Shown: positions 1 to 10,738 of the stretch, one piece after another | Numbering within the stretch: position 1 is the stretch's first letter | Layout: every line of letters begins with the position of its first letter | Assembly (NCBI GenBank): GCA_951217055.1 | Contig: OX578281.1 | Span: 62,312,043-62,376,042 of the forward strand | DNA length: 64,000 bases | Origin: Gerris lacustris | Lineage: Eukaryota; Arthropoda; Insecta; Hemiptera; Gerridae | Reading direction: 5' to 3' | The notes under the pieces: generated by a model | Database searches by the model: none | Told to the model about the DNA's origin: nothing | What the model saw: only the letters and a program-made list of their open reading frames with translations | Program-made: the position numbers and the translations under genes

Positions 1-430
1 TTTATTGATCATGATGTGTTATTATAGATTAGACACAATTTAAGAAATTTGAATTAAACAAGAGCTTATAAGAATAGCCTAGGCTACATTATAGACACAC
101 GATGTGAGTTATTAGCTTCTAATATTGATCATGGTGTGACTTTTTAGCTACTGTTATTGCTCAAGATGTGAGTTTTAGCTACTTTTATTGATCATGATGC
201 GAGTTATTAGCTACTTTTATTGAGTATGATGTGTTATTATAGCTACTTTTATTGGTCATGATGTAAGTTATTAGCAACTTTTATTGCTCAAGATGTGAAT
301 TATTAGCTACTTTTATTAGTCATGATGTGAGTTATAAGTTATAAGCTACTTTTATTGTATTGCCCATGATAAGTTATCAGCTATTCATTGCTCGTAATTT
401 GAGAGATCAGCTACTTTTATAATACATAAT
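1..430. repeat. ~32-bp minisatellite array
   Basis: Degenerate head-to-tail units of about 30-33 bp fill the first 430 bases. The core GATCATGATGTGAG is followed by TTATTAGCTACTTTTATT, with single-base variants such as GCTCAAGATGTGAG and GGTCATGATGTAAG. The array is cut by the window edge, so its full length is unknown. Divergence between units suggests an old array. No coding function is seen. Confidence 0.85.
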
Positions 431-589
431 ATCTTTGCCAATAACTCACATAATGAACATCTTTTATTTAACTTGCAACGTTTGAAACGTATAGGTTCGG
501 GTCAAATCTTGCTACAGAATATTAAAGCAGTTATCCTCAACCGATTGAATTGATATTTTGCATACAGGTTTAGTTTAGATGACAATGCA

Positions 590-770
590 TGGTTAGCTAA
601 GTGACGTCATTCTAAATTCAATATGGCGGACAGCCCAAGATGGCGGACTAGTTATTTTTTAAGCACGCCCATGGTATGGGTATCAAATGAAAGGGTTTGC
701 TGAGAAGAATACGAAAAATAAAATACCTTCACTCTAAATCCAATATGGCGGACGACCCAAGATAAAAGCT
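590..770 (+). repeat. Rep-D related fragment
   Basis: ATGGCGGAC occurs twice in this stretch (near 623 and 744), together with GTGACGTCA and GGTATCAAATGAAAGGG. The same words in the same order appear in the longer Rep-D copies at 5.7, 13.3 and 62.1 kb, so this is a diverged end fragment of that family. It has no open reading frame of interest. Confidence 0.5.
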
Positions 771-1465
771 TGTTATTATTTTATTTTATTTTTTTACTGC
801 ATATTATTTGAGCTTGATCTCTGCAGTGGGATAAAGAGATACATGTAATCTCAGAGTCGTTTTTCTCTAGAAAAAACTAACTTTTAAAATATTTTTTCTT
901 TTTAGTCACAAAAATATTCCAAATGTGCTAATTCCACAAACAAAATTATAGTTAAATTAGGTAACAAGGTAGAGTTTTCCCAACTGCTGAAAGTAAAAAA
1001 AAGTAAACGAACAGAAATTGAATAATGAAAAATAAATGAGGAATAGATTTGAGTGATGTAAGAGGTTAGATAAAGACGTTCGAATTCAACATAATAATAC
1101 GAAAGAAAATTGAGTTTGGGATGAAAACAAATTATTATATAAAAGCTTTCATTATACCTCAAAATATACCTGAGTTATAAAGAAGATAATCAAACCTGGG
1201 TTATCATATTTATAAAGAGCAATCAAACAATTGCTAAAAGAGAAAGTATAAAGATAAATAACACAGCTTTTCAACAAGATAAATAGAAACTAAATGGAGA
1301 TCTTAATATAACGTAAATTACACAAATGATTTTCTTGATTATCTAGTACAAAGATAAAGTTGTGGCTGAGAAATTAGTTACTGTTTTTGACAGTGATATA
1401 TTTCTCCAAAACATAATTTGATTAAGATGTAAAATTTATGAGATTAATTGTTTTAATTTTTAAAA
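771..1465. other. AT-rich stretch, nothing recognised
   Basis: Non-repetitive AT-rich DNA. The short minus-strand open frame at 902-1162 has no recognisable motif and is taken as chance. No RNA gene, terminal repeat or tandem array is visible. Confidence 0.6.
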
Positions 1466-2190
1466 CACTAATACTAGGCATCGCGTGGCTCTATTATTGA
1501 AGCGAGCGAATAGTAATAAATATGTATTGAATATTAAAAAATAGATAATCATGAATCATGATGAGTTGATAGATAATGGGTATAGTAGTAGTGCCGCGGC
1601 TAGTAGCAAGGGAACCACCCCGCATTCTTACTATTCCTCTAACCACACATCTCCTTTTCAATTATTATAAAATGTATCTCTTTGCTACAAAAAAACTAAT
1701 GCATGTATCAAATTGAAATTTTGCATGCCTGTTTCAATTGTGCATTAGATGGTGTATTGTATATGAAGTTTTATTAAAATCGTTACGTTAGAACGTAAGA
1801 TATCGGTAAAGAAGTTGTTTTCTCTATTATAAACGTTTAGGTCCGCTTTAATAGTTTTAGCGATCTTTATTAATTTAAAAAAGATGTTCGTCTCATCGAA
1901 TAGATTATGATAGAATCTTTTCCCGTCCTGAAATTCCAATTTTATTTTTGTACCTCTCGTTTACGCGAGCGTTGCGCGCGAACTCTTGGACGGATCACGC
2001 TGTCCAACGAACTTAGCCCGAGTATTAGTAAGAGGATCATTTATACCAAATTTCAACTAAATTGGTCAACTTTTACTCAAGTTATCGTCACACGCGTAAA
2101 CGTTACTGACAGACAGACGCAGACAGACAGACAAGATGCATAGTTTGTTGAATATAAGAAGCTCGCTTACGCTCGCTTCAATTAAGTTAT
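1466..2190 (+). repeat. Rep-C copy 1, MITE-like with short inverted ends
   Basis: A ~725-bp unit runs from ATTGAAGCGAGCG near 1489 to its inverse complement CGCTCGCTTCAAT near 2175, giving a ~13-bp terminal inverted repeat. Internally it carries a GTTACGTTAGAACG block, a TTTACGCGAGCGTTGC block and a GACAGACAGAC tract near 2108-2133. Copies of the same order lie at 5185-5650 (inverted) and 19590-20095. It encodes nothing recognisable. A non-autonomous DNA element is the simplest reading, but no target-site duplication was established. Confidence 0.6.
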
Positions 2191-3297
2191 TAGTCTTACA
2201 ACTCTGCGAACTTCTATTTTACTAACAAGAATAGAAAGTGGCTCACAGTCTGCGGAAACCAGACATTAAATAATATCTCTCATTAACCTTCTAGAACACA
2301 AAATTATTTTGTTCAACCGATATTTCATTATATTGTTATACTCCAGGAGATAGAGTGCAAAAAAAAGTCTAACTAACATCAAGCTAGAATTTTGTGTATA
2401 AGTAAATCTTCTGGTGCCTTTTAAGAACTTGTGGTCGGCTAAGTTCGTCTGCGGGACATAGCTTGGCAATCAAGTTAATGTTAGTTTGTCACTTGAGAGG
2501 TTAGTTATTTAAATATTACTTCAAATCAAAGTGGTCATCTATCAAGTGATAAACATGATCTTGATTTTTGGTCAATTAACTATTTTTTTTTAAGTTAAGT
2601 CAGATCATCATATCTCTGCTTAGCATATCTACTGCGCATGTCTCAATTCTGTTATCAATTCAATGCCCGTTTCAATGCCGTTGTTTCAATACAAAACAAA
2701 AATTTGCTGCTGTGACCTTGAACTCAAAACTTTTATAAATTGCAATTTCCATGAGGTTTTGAGTACCAAAACCGTTTTCAAAACTCATGGAAACGTAGTA
2801 CATATACATATCTACATATAAGAAAGTTTTGTTCTCACATACAGATAATGTATACCATATTTCGACTAAGACCTAAATAATATTCAATTTTATTGTCACT
2901 ATTTTTTAAGTAAAATTATTGTTCTTAAAAAAAGGATCTAATACATATTTTTTAATCTTCTTTTGGCATTGGTTATAAAAAAAATCCATAAAGACATAAT
3001 ATTATGAATAAAATTGAAAAAAAAAAAAAAAAATTAAATAAAAATTTTAACAATAAGTTAAAAATGGAAATAACAACAACAAAAAAGATTTTGACGATTG
3101 TCGTCAACAAAGAAATGAAGCGACAAAAGTACTGCTATTTTGGGAATATTCAAAGAGTACGCATAGTATTTAACTGTGACAATGTTTTGTCAGCTTCCTG
3201 GTGTACTCATTTAAAAAAATCTTCAAGAAAAAAATAACATATGGATCTATTGTTTAAATGTTGTCCTCATTTTTATTTTTGTCTCAAGATGTATGCA
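2191..3297. other. AT-rich stretch, nothing recognised
   Basis: AT-rich non-coding DNA with homopolymer A and T runs, including about 17 A at 3018-3034. The small open frames here (2266-2469 minus, 3004-3237 plus) are low complexity or lack motifs. No repeat family seen elsewhere in the window is evident. Confidence 0.6.
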
Positions 3298-3723
3298 TTT
3301 TGCTTCCGAGCTTACCGAAGATAACGGAAAAATATGTCTCCAATTTTAAAAATTCCAAGACAGAAATCCGTTTCAGACAGGAAAGAACACTTTTGGTTCC
3401 GTGTCTGTCTGTCGGTCTGTCGCTCTGTCTGTCACTTAATTTTTGCAAACCAATATATCTTAAAAACTACTCGTCCGAAATAATTTGTTTATGTAGGTGA
3501 TAACTAGCCCATTGTTGTTGGTCCCATATAATAAGTTTCAACCTTCTGCGCTCATTTGTTTCTCTTCCACATGCGCACTAACATACATTTATTTACACCT
3601 ATATCTTCAAAAGTACTCATCTGATTTTTATGAAAAGTGCATGGTTTGTCAAAAGTAGCCCGCAGATAGAACCAGATTTCAACCGTCTGCGTCTCTTTAA
3701 CAATTGCTAAATTAATGTAAAAA
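3298..3723 (+). repeat. Rep-A copy 1, left part (split by Rep-B)
   Basis: The copy starts GCTTCCGAGCTTACCGAAG and runs through the family landmarks in order: TCCAAGACAGAAATCCG, the GTCTGTCTGTCGG tract, TTGGTCCCATATAA, ACATTTATTTACACC and CGTCTGCG. It stops at a run of A where Rep-B begins, and resumes at 4352 with ATCAAAACAATTTTGACAG, exactly the next segment of the consensus. Short open frames across the copy come from the repeat and do not indicate a gene. Confidence 0.8.
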
Positions 3724-4345
3724 ATCGGTCCGAGACAACTCAGACAAACTTTCTCATATACGAGTTCATAATTACTTAGCCCAGTATTTCCATAATTTAT
3801 TAGTTTTCAAATGTATATTTAAATATTATTGAACATTTCATCAACATTTATCATAAAAATAACTTCTCCTGGGCGGGGAATCGAACCCGGGCTCTCTCCA
3901 TCCTAGTTGTAAGCTAGGAATTTTTCCTAGTTGGAAGCTAGGAAAAGGTAATTTCTCAGGAACTAGATTTTTCCCGGGAAAACGGCTTATATCGTTGGAT
4001 TCGTATTCAAATGGACTACATTTTAGAATTTTTTAATCAAAATCGTCGGAACCGTTTTCGAGAAATAATTTTTTTTCAGGTTTTTTCAGAGTTTTTAGGG
4101 GGTAGCGCCCCCAAAATTAGAGCTAAAATTCATTTCTCGATTTCGCCTCGGGGTATGATTTTTCTGAACATGCATGCCAAATTTCGTCAAAATCGGCCCA
4201 GTAGTTTAGGCTCCAGGCGTCTGCACAGACGACAGACGACAGACAGACATTTTTTAAAAACCACTTTTTTGGACTCAGGGGATCCATCAAAATCTCAAAA
4301 TCGAATTTTCGCGCTATCACAATACTTTCTCTTTATATGAGAAAG
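3724..4345 (+). repeat. Rep-B copy 1 inserted in Rep-A
   Basis: A 622-bp element from ATCGGTCCGAG to TATGAGAAAG is flanked by the direct repeat TAAAAA (3718-3723 and 4346-4351). It interrupts a Rep-A copy, so its ends are fixed by the empty-site sequence. Inside are a tRNA T-arm-like stretch (GGGAATCGAACCC, minus-strand sense), a small private inverted duplication of CCTAGTT..AAGCTAGG at 3901-3945, and CAGACGACAGACAGACA. The right end folds as ACTTTCTC...GAGAAAGT. It has no coding capacity. It could be a SINE-like or a DNA element; the superfamily is unresolved. Confidence 0.8.
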
Positions 4346-4351
4346 TAAAAA

Positions 4352-4497
4352 TCAAAACAATTTTGACAGATTTTAAAAACCGGGGGAAAAATGAAATAAA
4401 TTTTAAAATACATAATGGCTAGTAAAAGCATAAAGTGATAAAAGTTTACAAAATAGGACGCGAGAAAGCTATGTGCCACACTAATTGGCAGACTAAT
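4352..4497 (+). repeat. Rep-A copy 1, right part
   Basis: This is the continuation of the copy that starts at 3298. It ends with the family 3' landmark GAAAGCTATGTGCCACAC followed by AATTGGCAGAC. With the left part it reconstitutes a near full-length Rep-A of about 570 bp excluding the Rep-B insertion. Confidence 0.8.
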
Positions 4498-5184
4498 TTA
4501 TTGTAGATACTTATTCGGTTAGCCTTAGAAAGGTATAATCTGATACATGTAAATATCCGTTATAATTTATTAAAGGTAAAATACATAAACACTTAATGAA
4601 AAATCATATTTATTACAATATCAAAAACTATAATCTTAATGTACATAGATTTTTACATTGCTGTCTGTATTAAAATAAAAAATATTGTCTATGTTAATTC
4701 TCATTGTACGTTTATAAACTAAACAAAATCACAAATTAAGTGCGTATAAACATCCCAAAAAAATTGTTTTGAAAAGGCATAAACAAACAAATAACTCGAG
4801 GTCGAATTATTATGAAGTCAGCAAGGCAAGACGAGGGACTGTTACTGTAATATAGAGGGCGTAGTAACTTTTTGTTTGACTATAGACAGAGGACCCTCCC
4901 CTTCTATTTTTGTATAGAATCTTCTTCCGCCAGGAAACTAATATAATGAAATAACCGAAGGAAAAGGGGAGATATCTAGAATTGCTCTTGTGATATAATA
5001 AACCCTAAATTCAGTCATGCAAACAATTGTTCGATTTATTACTTGCAATGCCAAAGCAGAAGAGTTGAAATAGACATTACTGAATGAATGATGAACTAGA
5101 AAGAAGAAATTAATACAATTACTCTTAACTTTGCTTCTCAATTATGCTAAAAAATCACAATAAAAAGTATACATTAATAGATAG
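4498..5184. other. AT-rich stretch, nothing recognised
   Basis: Unique-looking AT-rich DNA. The minus open frame at 4938-5141 has no motif and ordinary AT-rich composition, so it is not called a gene. Confidence 0.55.
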
Positions 5185-5650
5185 AGTTATTTAGAGCGAG
5201 CTTAAGCGGGCTTTTTACAAAATATGCATCCTGCTTGTCAGTAACGTTCACGTGTTCGACGATAACTTAAGTAAAAGTAGACCGATTTAGTCAAAATTTA
5301 ATATACATGTTTCTTTTACTAATGTTTCAGACTAAGTACGTTAAAACAGCGTTGGACAGCGTTATCAGTCCAAGAGATTGCGTGCAACGCTTACGTAAAC
5401 GTAAGCTTCAAATGTAAAATTGGAATTTTAGGACAGGAGAAAATTCTAACTATCTATTTAATGACACAAACTATTTTCTCCCTGACCTGGGCGTGTATTA
5501 AGGAATAGTAGAAAGGCACGGTTCATCCTCACTATACTTCTCTTTACTACAATCATCCTCTTTAACTATCAATTCATCATGATTAAATATTGGCTTAATA
5601 TTAAATATTTATTGTATTACACTTGCTTCAATGATAGAGCCACACGATGG
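5185..5650 (-). repeat. Rep-C copy 2 (inverted)
   Basis: Read on the minus strand this gives the Rep-C order: CATTGAAGCAAG, a GATGATTGTAGTA block, AAAATTCCAATTTTA, TTTACGTAAGCGTTGC, TTGGACTGATAACGCTGTCC and the end CTTAAGCTCGCTC. It is about 250 bp shorter than copy 1 through internal loss. Its right side abuts a Rep-D copy, and the exact boundary near 5650 is uncertain. Confidence 0.65.
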
Positions 5651-6010
5651 CGAGTTAATAGTTTTAGTGCACGCAAAATTTTGATGTCTTTCGACAAAAT
5701 GGCATGGAAAATTAAACACTTTCCACAAGTGTTATATATTTTTGTAATCTATTCTTCAATTCCTTGCATTTGATACCCCACTCAACATTTAAAAAAAAAA
5801 AAAAATGTCGCGGGACGTGAATTATCCGCCAATTTGGATTTGAACAGCTGATAATTTTGAGTTCGGTATATGTTTTTCTGTGTGCGCGTCAAAACGGTCT
5901 TTAATACTGGAAAGTTTCATGGTTTTATCTCTTTTGATTCAAAAGTTGTTGGAACCGTACAGTGTGACAGACAGACAGAACGAAACCCTAAAAATGGGTT
6001 TTGTGTACGA
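5645..6010 (-). repeat. Rep-D copy 1 (inverted)
   Basis: Inverted copy of the family also seen at 13318-13690. Landmarks on the + strand are CAAAATGGCATGG, CACAAGTGTTATATAT, TTTGATACCCCACTCAA, TTTGAACAGCTGATAA, GTGTGCGCGTCAAAACG, GACAGACAGACAG and GAAACCC. The open frame running through it is a by-product of the repeat. Confidence 0.65.
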
Positions 6011-6131
6011 GCTAATGTTATTGAACAACTTGCTTCGGTTGAGAAAAATATAAAAGTATATAAAAAGATTTCTACATTTTTATTTTTATATTGTACGTTG
6101 TTTCTCTTTAATATATTTTTTTATATTAAAC

Positions 6132-7985
6132 TTTTTTTTTTTTTTTTTTTTTTTTTTAACTTTTATTGAATATTGCAACTACAGTTTTACGTGTTATAAG
6201 CAATAATGATAAATTTGATTGTATAGCTTGATTTAAATTGACAGAAATAAGACTCCTGTCCAGTGACAGAGCTTATTGACTTTGCATAAATTCTTTAAAT
6301 TAACAATGTGTCTTTTATCATAATAGATCTCGAGGCCATTGCCGCTTCAAGCGCCTAGGAGGATTGTCAGGAATGGTTTGGGATGACAGGTTTTGGATAA
6401 AAGGATTTGTGTGGAGGGAGACTGAGTGGTGGAAAGATCTATAGCGGGAAATAGCTAGGTCTCGGACAAATGGGATATTCAGGTCAGTGTGTAGGATTTG
6501 GTTGGATACGTAGTAGGGTGCATTTACTATAGTTCTGAGGATCTTTGACTGTAAGGATTGGATGCGGTAGGAGTTGGAACGTTTGGTGCAGCCCCAAAGT
6601 TCGATGCCATAGGTCCATGCAGGTTTGAGAATTGTGTTGTATATGAGTATTTTGTTGTGTGTGTTGAGTTTGGATTTTTTGTTGAGGAGTCTATGTAAAA
6701 GTTTATAGCGTGTGTTGATGCGTTTGCGTAGTGTTAATGTGTGGTGTGCCCATGTGAGTCTACGATCAAGGTATAAGCCAAGGTAGCGGACGGTACTATG
6801 GTGTGGAATAAGGATATGGTTAAGGAATAGAGGTTCGCAGTTTCCGTGTCTTAAGGAGAAGGTCACATGAACACTTTTACTCTCGTTTATTTTTATTCTC
6901 CATTTGTTTAGCCATATTCCAAGAAGATAGAGGTGTTCTTGAACGAGATCAGACGCAATGTGAGAATTTTTATGGGTGGAGAGTATACATTTGTCGTCTG
7001 CAAAGGAAGCAAGGATGGTGGAAGGGTGTTGAGGGATATCATGTGTGAAAATATTATATAAGAAGGGAGCAAGGATGCTACCTTGGGGTACCCCTGCATT
7101 TATAGGGAAAATGGGAGATGTTGAGGAATTATAGGAAACATGGTAAAAACGATTTTCTAAATATGATTTAAGGATGAGGTAATAGGTAAATGGGAGGATA
7201 CCCTTGAGTTTCCAGAGTAAGCCAGCGTGCCAGACCCTGTCGAAAGCTTGAGCTTCATCCAGGAAGACAGCTGAGCAGTAGTTTTTCCGCTCAAGGGTAG
7301 AGGAGATGATATCTACAACTCTGTGACATTGTTGAATGGTTGAGTGAAAGGATCGGAAACCTAGTTGGTGATTTGGGATTATATTTAAGGACTCTATGAT
7401 GGGGTAAATACGCCGAAGAAGTAGTTTTTCCAGAATTTTACCCATGACAGAAAGGAGGCTGATAGGTCTATAGGAGGTGGGAATATGGGAAGGTTTTGAA
7501 GGTTTGGGGATCATAATTATTTTTGCAAATTTCCAGAGAGTAGGAAAGTAGGTAGTTCGGAGAACAGAGTTGTAGATTTGGGTTAGGTAGAGGATTCCTT
7601 TCTTGGGAAGTTGTTTTAGGATACCTGAAGTGATTAAGTCGTAACCAGGGGCTTTATTTGAAGGAAGGTTTTTAATTATGTATATAACATCCGATGGATG
7701 GAAAGCTCTAGGAGGAGGGGAGAGTTGAAGAGGAATGGTAAGGTCTTCATCTATTGTTGAAGAATGAGTGTGATCAAGGATATCAGGATGGGGAGTAAAA
7801 AGGTTTGAGAGGTGTTGACCAAAAAGTTCTGCTTTTTCTATATTGCTTTTTGCCCATGAGAGATCGGGTTTTCGGAGAGGAGAGGGATTTATTTTGTGAT
7901 TTAGGATTCTACGAGTCGTGTACCAAAGCGATTTGTCTTCAGTGGTTAGTCTGTTAGTTAGTGTTAGTCTGTGTTAGTTAGTCTG
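6132..7985 (-). mobile_element. 5'-truncated Jockey-clade LINE with 11-bp TSD
   Basis: A non-LTR retrotransposon lies on the minus strand. Its poly(A) tail is the T run at about 6132-6157. The 3' untranslated region is 6158-6317, and the reverse-transcriptase ORF runs 6318 to about 7950. The 5' end is a short TTAG-rich junction at about 7947-7985, which is typical of 5' truncation. The direct repeat TTATATTAAAC flanks it exactly (6121-6131 and 7986-7996), fixing both ends and showing insertion by target-primed reverse transcription. No endonuclease domain or ORF1 is present, so the copy cannot move by itself. Confidence 0.92.
6318..7950 (-). CDS. LINE ORF2 fragment: reverse transcriptase, Jockey-type
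   Basis: Reverse transcriptase copies element RNA into DNA at the target site. Numbering from the first Met (complement of 7512-7514), YRPISLL lies at 15-21, motif A with LDEAQAFD at 85-92, motif B GVPQGS at 141-146 and motif C FADD at 171-174. The catalytic Asp pair of motif C and the first Asp of motif A are present. The frame is open well upstream of that Met, through APGYD and WKFAKII, to about 7950, so the Met is not the true start. The C-terminus KRQWPRDLL is typical of Jockey ORF2. The N-terminal endonuclease is missing by truncation. There is no stop codon or frameshift in the remaining ~540 codons, which suggests a fairly young insertion. LDEAQAFD departs slightly from the usual LDxxKAFD. 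Confidence 0.92.
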
Positions 7986-8125
7986 TTATATTAAACTACG
8001 AGAATATTATGGACTAGTTTCTAAAGCAGAGAAAACTATTAAAGACCCAGATGATTCAAATGTTATGACAGATTGGCTAGTAAACTTGGACCGAAGCCAA
8101 ACAAACAAAGATATAGTCATACTAC
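7986..8125 (+). pseudogene. coding-like fragment at the LINE insertion site
   Basis: Immediately right of the LINE an open frame of about 45 codons reads IKLREYYGLVSKAEK, then DPDDSNVMTDWL and DRSQTNKDIVIL, before running into a T tract and a stop. Its mixed polar composition differs from the Lys/Asn/Ile/Phe chance frames nearby. The direct repeat shows that before insertion this frame followed directly from the sequence ending at 6131. No Met start is visible. A remnant of a host exon or of another element are both possible. I do not recognise the family. Confidence 0.35.
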
Positions 8126-8349
8126 AAAAAAACTTTTTTTTTTAAAGCAAGTATAAATATAGAAATCATTAATATAATTATTTTCAATAGCCGTAATAAG
8201 ATGTATTAAAAATATCAAATAATAACGGAGAAACAACACCTTCAAAAAACAAGGAACTTTGTAATATTATTTTTTAGTTGGTAGTTTAAATTTAATTTTG
8301 TAGTCAAATTATACTGCTTTAATATCTATAGTTATAAGGTTCAGCGGAG
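8126..8349. other. AT-rich flank of hAT element
   Basis: Short AT-rich stretch ending in CAGCGGAG (8342-8349), the left target-site duplication of the hAT element that follows. Nothing else is seen. Confidence 0.6.
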
Positions 8350-8559
8350 CAGTGGCGTACACAGGGGGGGGCCCAAGGGGCCCTGGCCCCCCCCGAAATG
8401 ATTACATACCTAAGACCCGCCATACACTTAAAACCAAAAAAGCATAGTAATGACAGATGCATTCGAATTGGCTGTAAATATTTTCCAATAAAAGGAATTA
8501 ATTAAGTATTATCTTATGGTGTGTATACACTTAATCACCCCAAATAAGCTCGGCCCGGA

Positions 8560-9110
8560 TTTGCCGATGAATTTAATTCATTCAACACTATACCGGCCCG
8601 ATTGTCGGCTGGGCCCGGATTTTACCAATGGAATTGAATTTATTAAACACTATACCGGCCCGACTGTCGGCTGGGCCCGGATTTTGCCGATGGAATTAAA
8701 TTTATTAAAATTATACCGGCCCGACTGTCGGCTGGGCCCGGATTTTGCCGATGGAATTAAATTTATTAAACATTATACCGGCCCGACTGTCGGCTGGGCC
8801 CGGATTTTGCCGATGGAATAACATTTATTAAACACTATACCGGCCCGACTGTCGACTAGGCCCGGATTTTGCCGATGGAATTGAATTTATTAAACACTAT
8901 ACCGGCCCGACTGTCGGCTGGGCCCGGATTTTGCCGATGGAATTAAATTTATTAAAATTATACCGGCCCGACTGTCGGCTGTCCCAGATTTTACCGATGG
9001 AATTGAATTAATTAAACACATTATGGTGTTTAATAAATTCAATGGAATTAAATTTATTAAACATTATAACGGCCCGACTGTCGGCTGGGCCCGGATATTT
9101 TGCTATAGAA
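8560..9110 (+). repeat. 61-bp satellite inside the hAT element
   Basis: Units repeat with a spacing of 61-62 bp, as shown by TACCGGCCCGA at 8591, 8653, 8714, 8776, 8838, 8900 and 8961, with a final diverged unit near 9065. Each unit contains the near-palindrome CCGGCCCGACTGTCGGCTGG and then GATGGAATTAAATTTATTAAA. Degenerate halves continue to about 9330. The frame read through it is a by-product of the array. Subterminal tandem arrays are known from hAT and other DNA transposons, sometimes as transposase-binding regions; that role is inference here. Confidence 0.85.
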
Positions 9111-9330
9111 TTAAGTGCATTGAATTGATTAGGATGAGTACAATGAATCGGCCTGATTGCTAGTAGGCCCGATTTGGTCGATGGAAATTATGGATCAAAA
9201 TAAATTGGGATGCGTTCAATAATAGACCCGATTGCCGGCTCGGCCTAGGTGTTAAGCACATTAAATTAAATGAGGCCTGAGTCATTTCGAACTTTTGCCG
9301 ATGGAATTAAATTAATTGAATTAAAATATG

Positions 9331-9788
9331 CACACTAGACTGGCTTAAACGGGAAAATGATGGTTGTGGATTTCAGTAGCAAATTTTTGTTTTGGACCAG
9401 GATTGTGTGTAGAACGCTACGTGGGTCCTCTTGTCTATGCGGCATTCCCCTCTTGCTGACTCAGGTCGGACTAGTGTTCGTCGACATGTAGTGGGAAAAC
9501 AGAGGCAATATAAATAAATCGGTTTATCATTTTGTGAAAAAACTGATTCATATTACATAGTAATAGTAAATTTAAATCTAAAAACTCAAAAAGCGTTCAG
9601 AAAACATTTTATGTTAAATGTCCCATGTAATTACCCAGCGAATGAGCGAATGATTCTTTTGTTTTGCAATAGGTATTTAATTTTCTTACAGAAGAATTCT
9701 CTTCTAGATAAAAATTTGAAATTCGTATGTTGGAGCACATACGAATTTCAAATTTTTGCAAATCCACGTTTGCTTTTGCAGTATGGAT
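9331..9788. other. unique interior of the hAT element
   Basis: No tandem repeat or dispersed family is recognised. A GC-richer patch at 9400-9500 (GGGTCCTCTTGTC ... GACTAGTGTTCGTCGAC) stands out from the AT-rich surroundings. Near 9712-9751 a short inverted repeat (AAATTTGAAATTCGTATG with its complement) forms a possible hairpin. Confidence 0.45.
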
Positions 9789-10262
9789 CACGTTTTGCTT
9801 CCGAGCTTACCAAAGGAAACGGAAGATATGTGACAGTTCTGAAGAACGATCAATTTTTATGTCTCCGATTTCAAAAATTCCAAGACAGAAATCTGTTCAA
9901 CATCAGGGTACAGTTTGGGTCCCGTGTCCGCCTGTCCTTCAATTTTGCGAACCAACATATCTTAAAAGCTATTCGTCCAATTTTATTGAAATTTTGATGG
10001 TAGGTCATAATTAGCCAGGTTATAACATTGCTGGTCCCGTATAAGTTTCAATCTTCTGCAGCTATTTATTTCTCTTCCACATTCGCACAGACATACATTT
10101 ATTTACACCTATATTTTCAAAAGTACTCATCTGATTTTTATGAAATTGTAATGATTTGTTTAAAGTAGCCCGCAGATAACCCAAGAATAATTTCAACCGT
10201 CTGCGCTCTCAAAATATTGCTATATTGATACTTTATTCATGTTAAATTTACTCAATTTTCCC
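9789..10262 (+). repeat. Rep-A copy 2
   Basis: Starts TGCTTCCGAGCTTACC and follows the family order to ATTGATACTTTATTCATG, where it meets an inverted partner. It lies inside the hAT element. The copy lacks the family 3' end. Confidence 0.8.
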
Positions 10263-10738
10263 TCCTTTTTTAAATTAGTCAAAATTGGTTTGATTTTTAC
10301 ATGATTTAAAGTATCAATTTACCAAAATTTAAACAGCGCAGACAGTTAAAATTAATCTGTGAGCTTCTATCAGATAAGTTTTATAAAATCAGATGAATAT
10401 TTTTGAAGATAAGGTGTAAATAAATGTATGTGTGTGCACATGTGGAAGAGAAATGGTGGCAGGTGGAGAAATGTGGTGGAGGGAAATGGGACCAGAAGAT
10501 TGGACCTTATATAGGACCAACAATGGACTTTTTATATGCTAATTTACTGCCATCCGAATTTCATTAAAATCGAATGAGTAGTTTTTAAGAATTGTTCGCC
10601 ATGATTGAGCGAGAGACAGACTAACAGCCAGAAACGGGATCAAAAATGTCTGATAACTGGAACAGATTTGTGTCTTGGAATTATTGGAATCGGAGACATA
10701 ATCGTTCTTTAGAACGATCACATCACATAGTGAGGTGT
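10263..10738 (-). repeat. Rep-A copy 3, inverted partner of copy 2
   Basis: Begins near ACATGATTTAAAGTATCAA and runs in reverse order through ACATTTATTT-type, GGGACCAAC and AGACAGAC-type landmarks to GAACGATCACAT at 10712-10725. With copy 2 it makes a head-to-head inverted pair lacking both 3' ends. Confidence 0.75.

Noticed and set aside
902..1162. 86-codon minus-strand frame
   Set aside because: Phe/Tyr/Leu-rich composition expected from AT-rich DNA, no motif, no support from neighbours.
3877..3900. tRNA gene in Rep-B (GGGAATCGAACCC)
   Set aside because: Only the T arm is recognisable; no acceptor, D or anticodon arm can be built in any copy.
4011..4340. 109-codon frame
   Set aside because: Lies entirely inside a Rep-B copy; other copies have different stops.
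8516..8821. 101-codon frame with periodic GPTVGWARILPME
   Set aside because: It reads through the 61-bp satellite; the phase changes between units.
9611..10014. Overlapping frames of 95-128 codons
   Set aside because: They follow Rep-A, and equivalent frames recur at every Rep-A copy with stops and shifts at random places.
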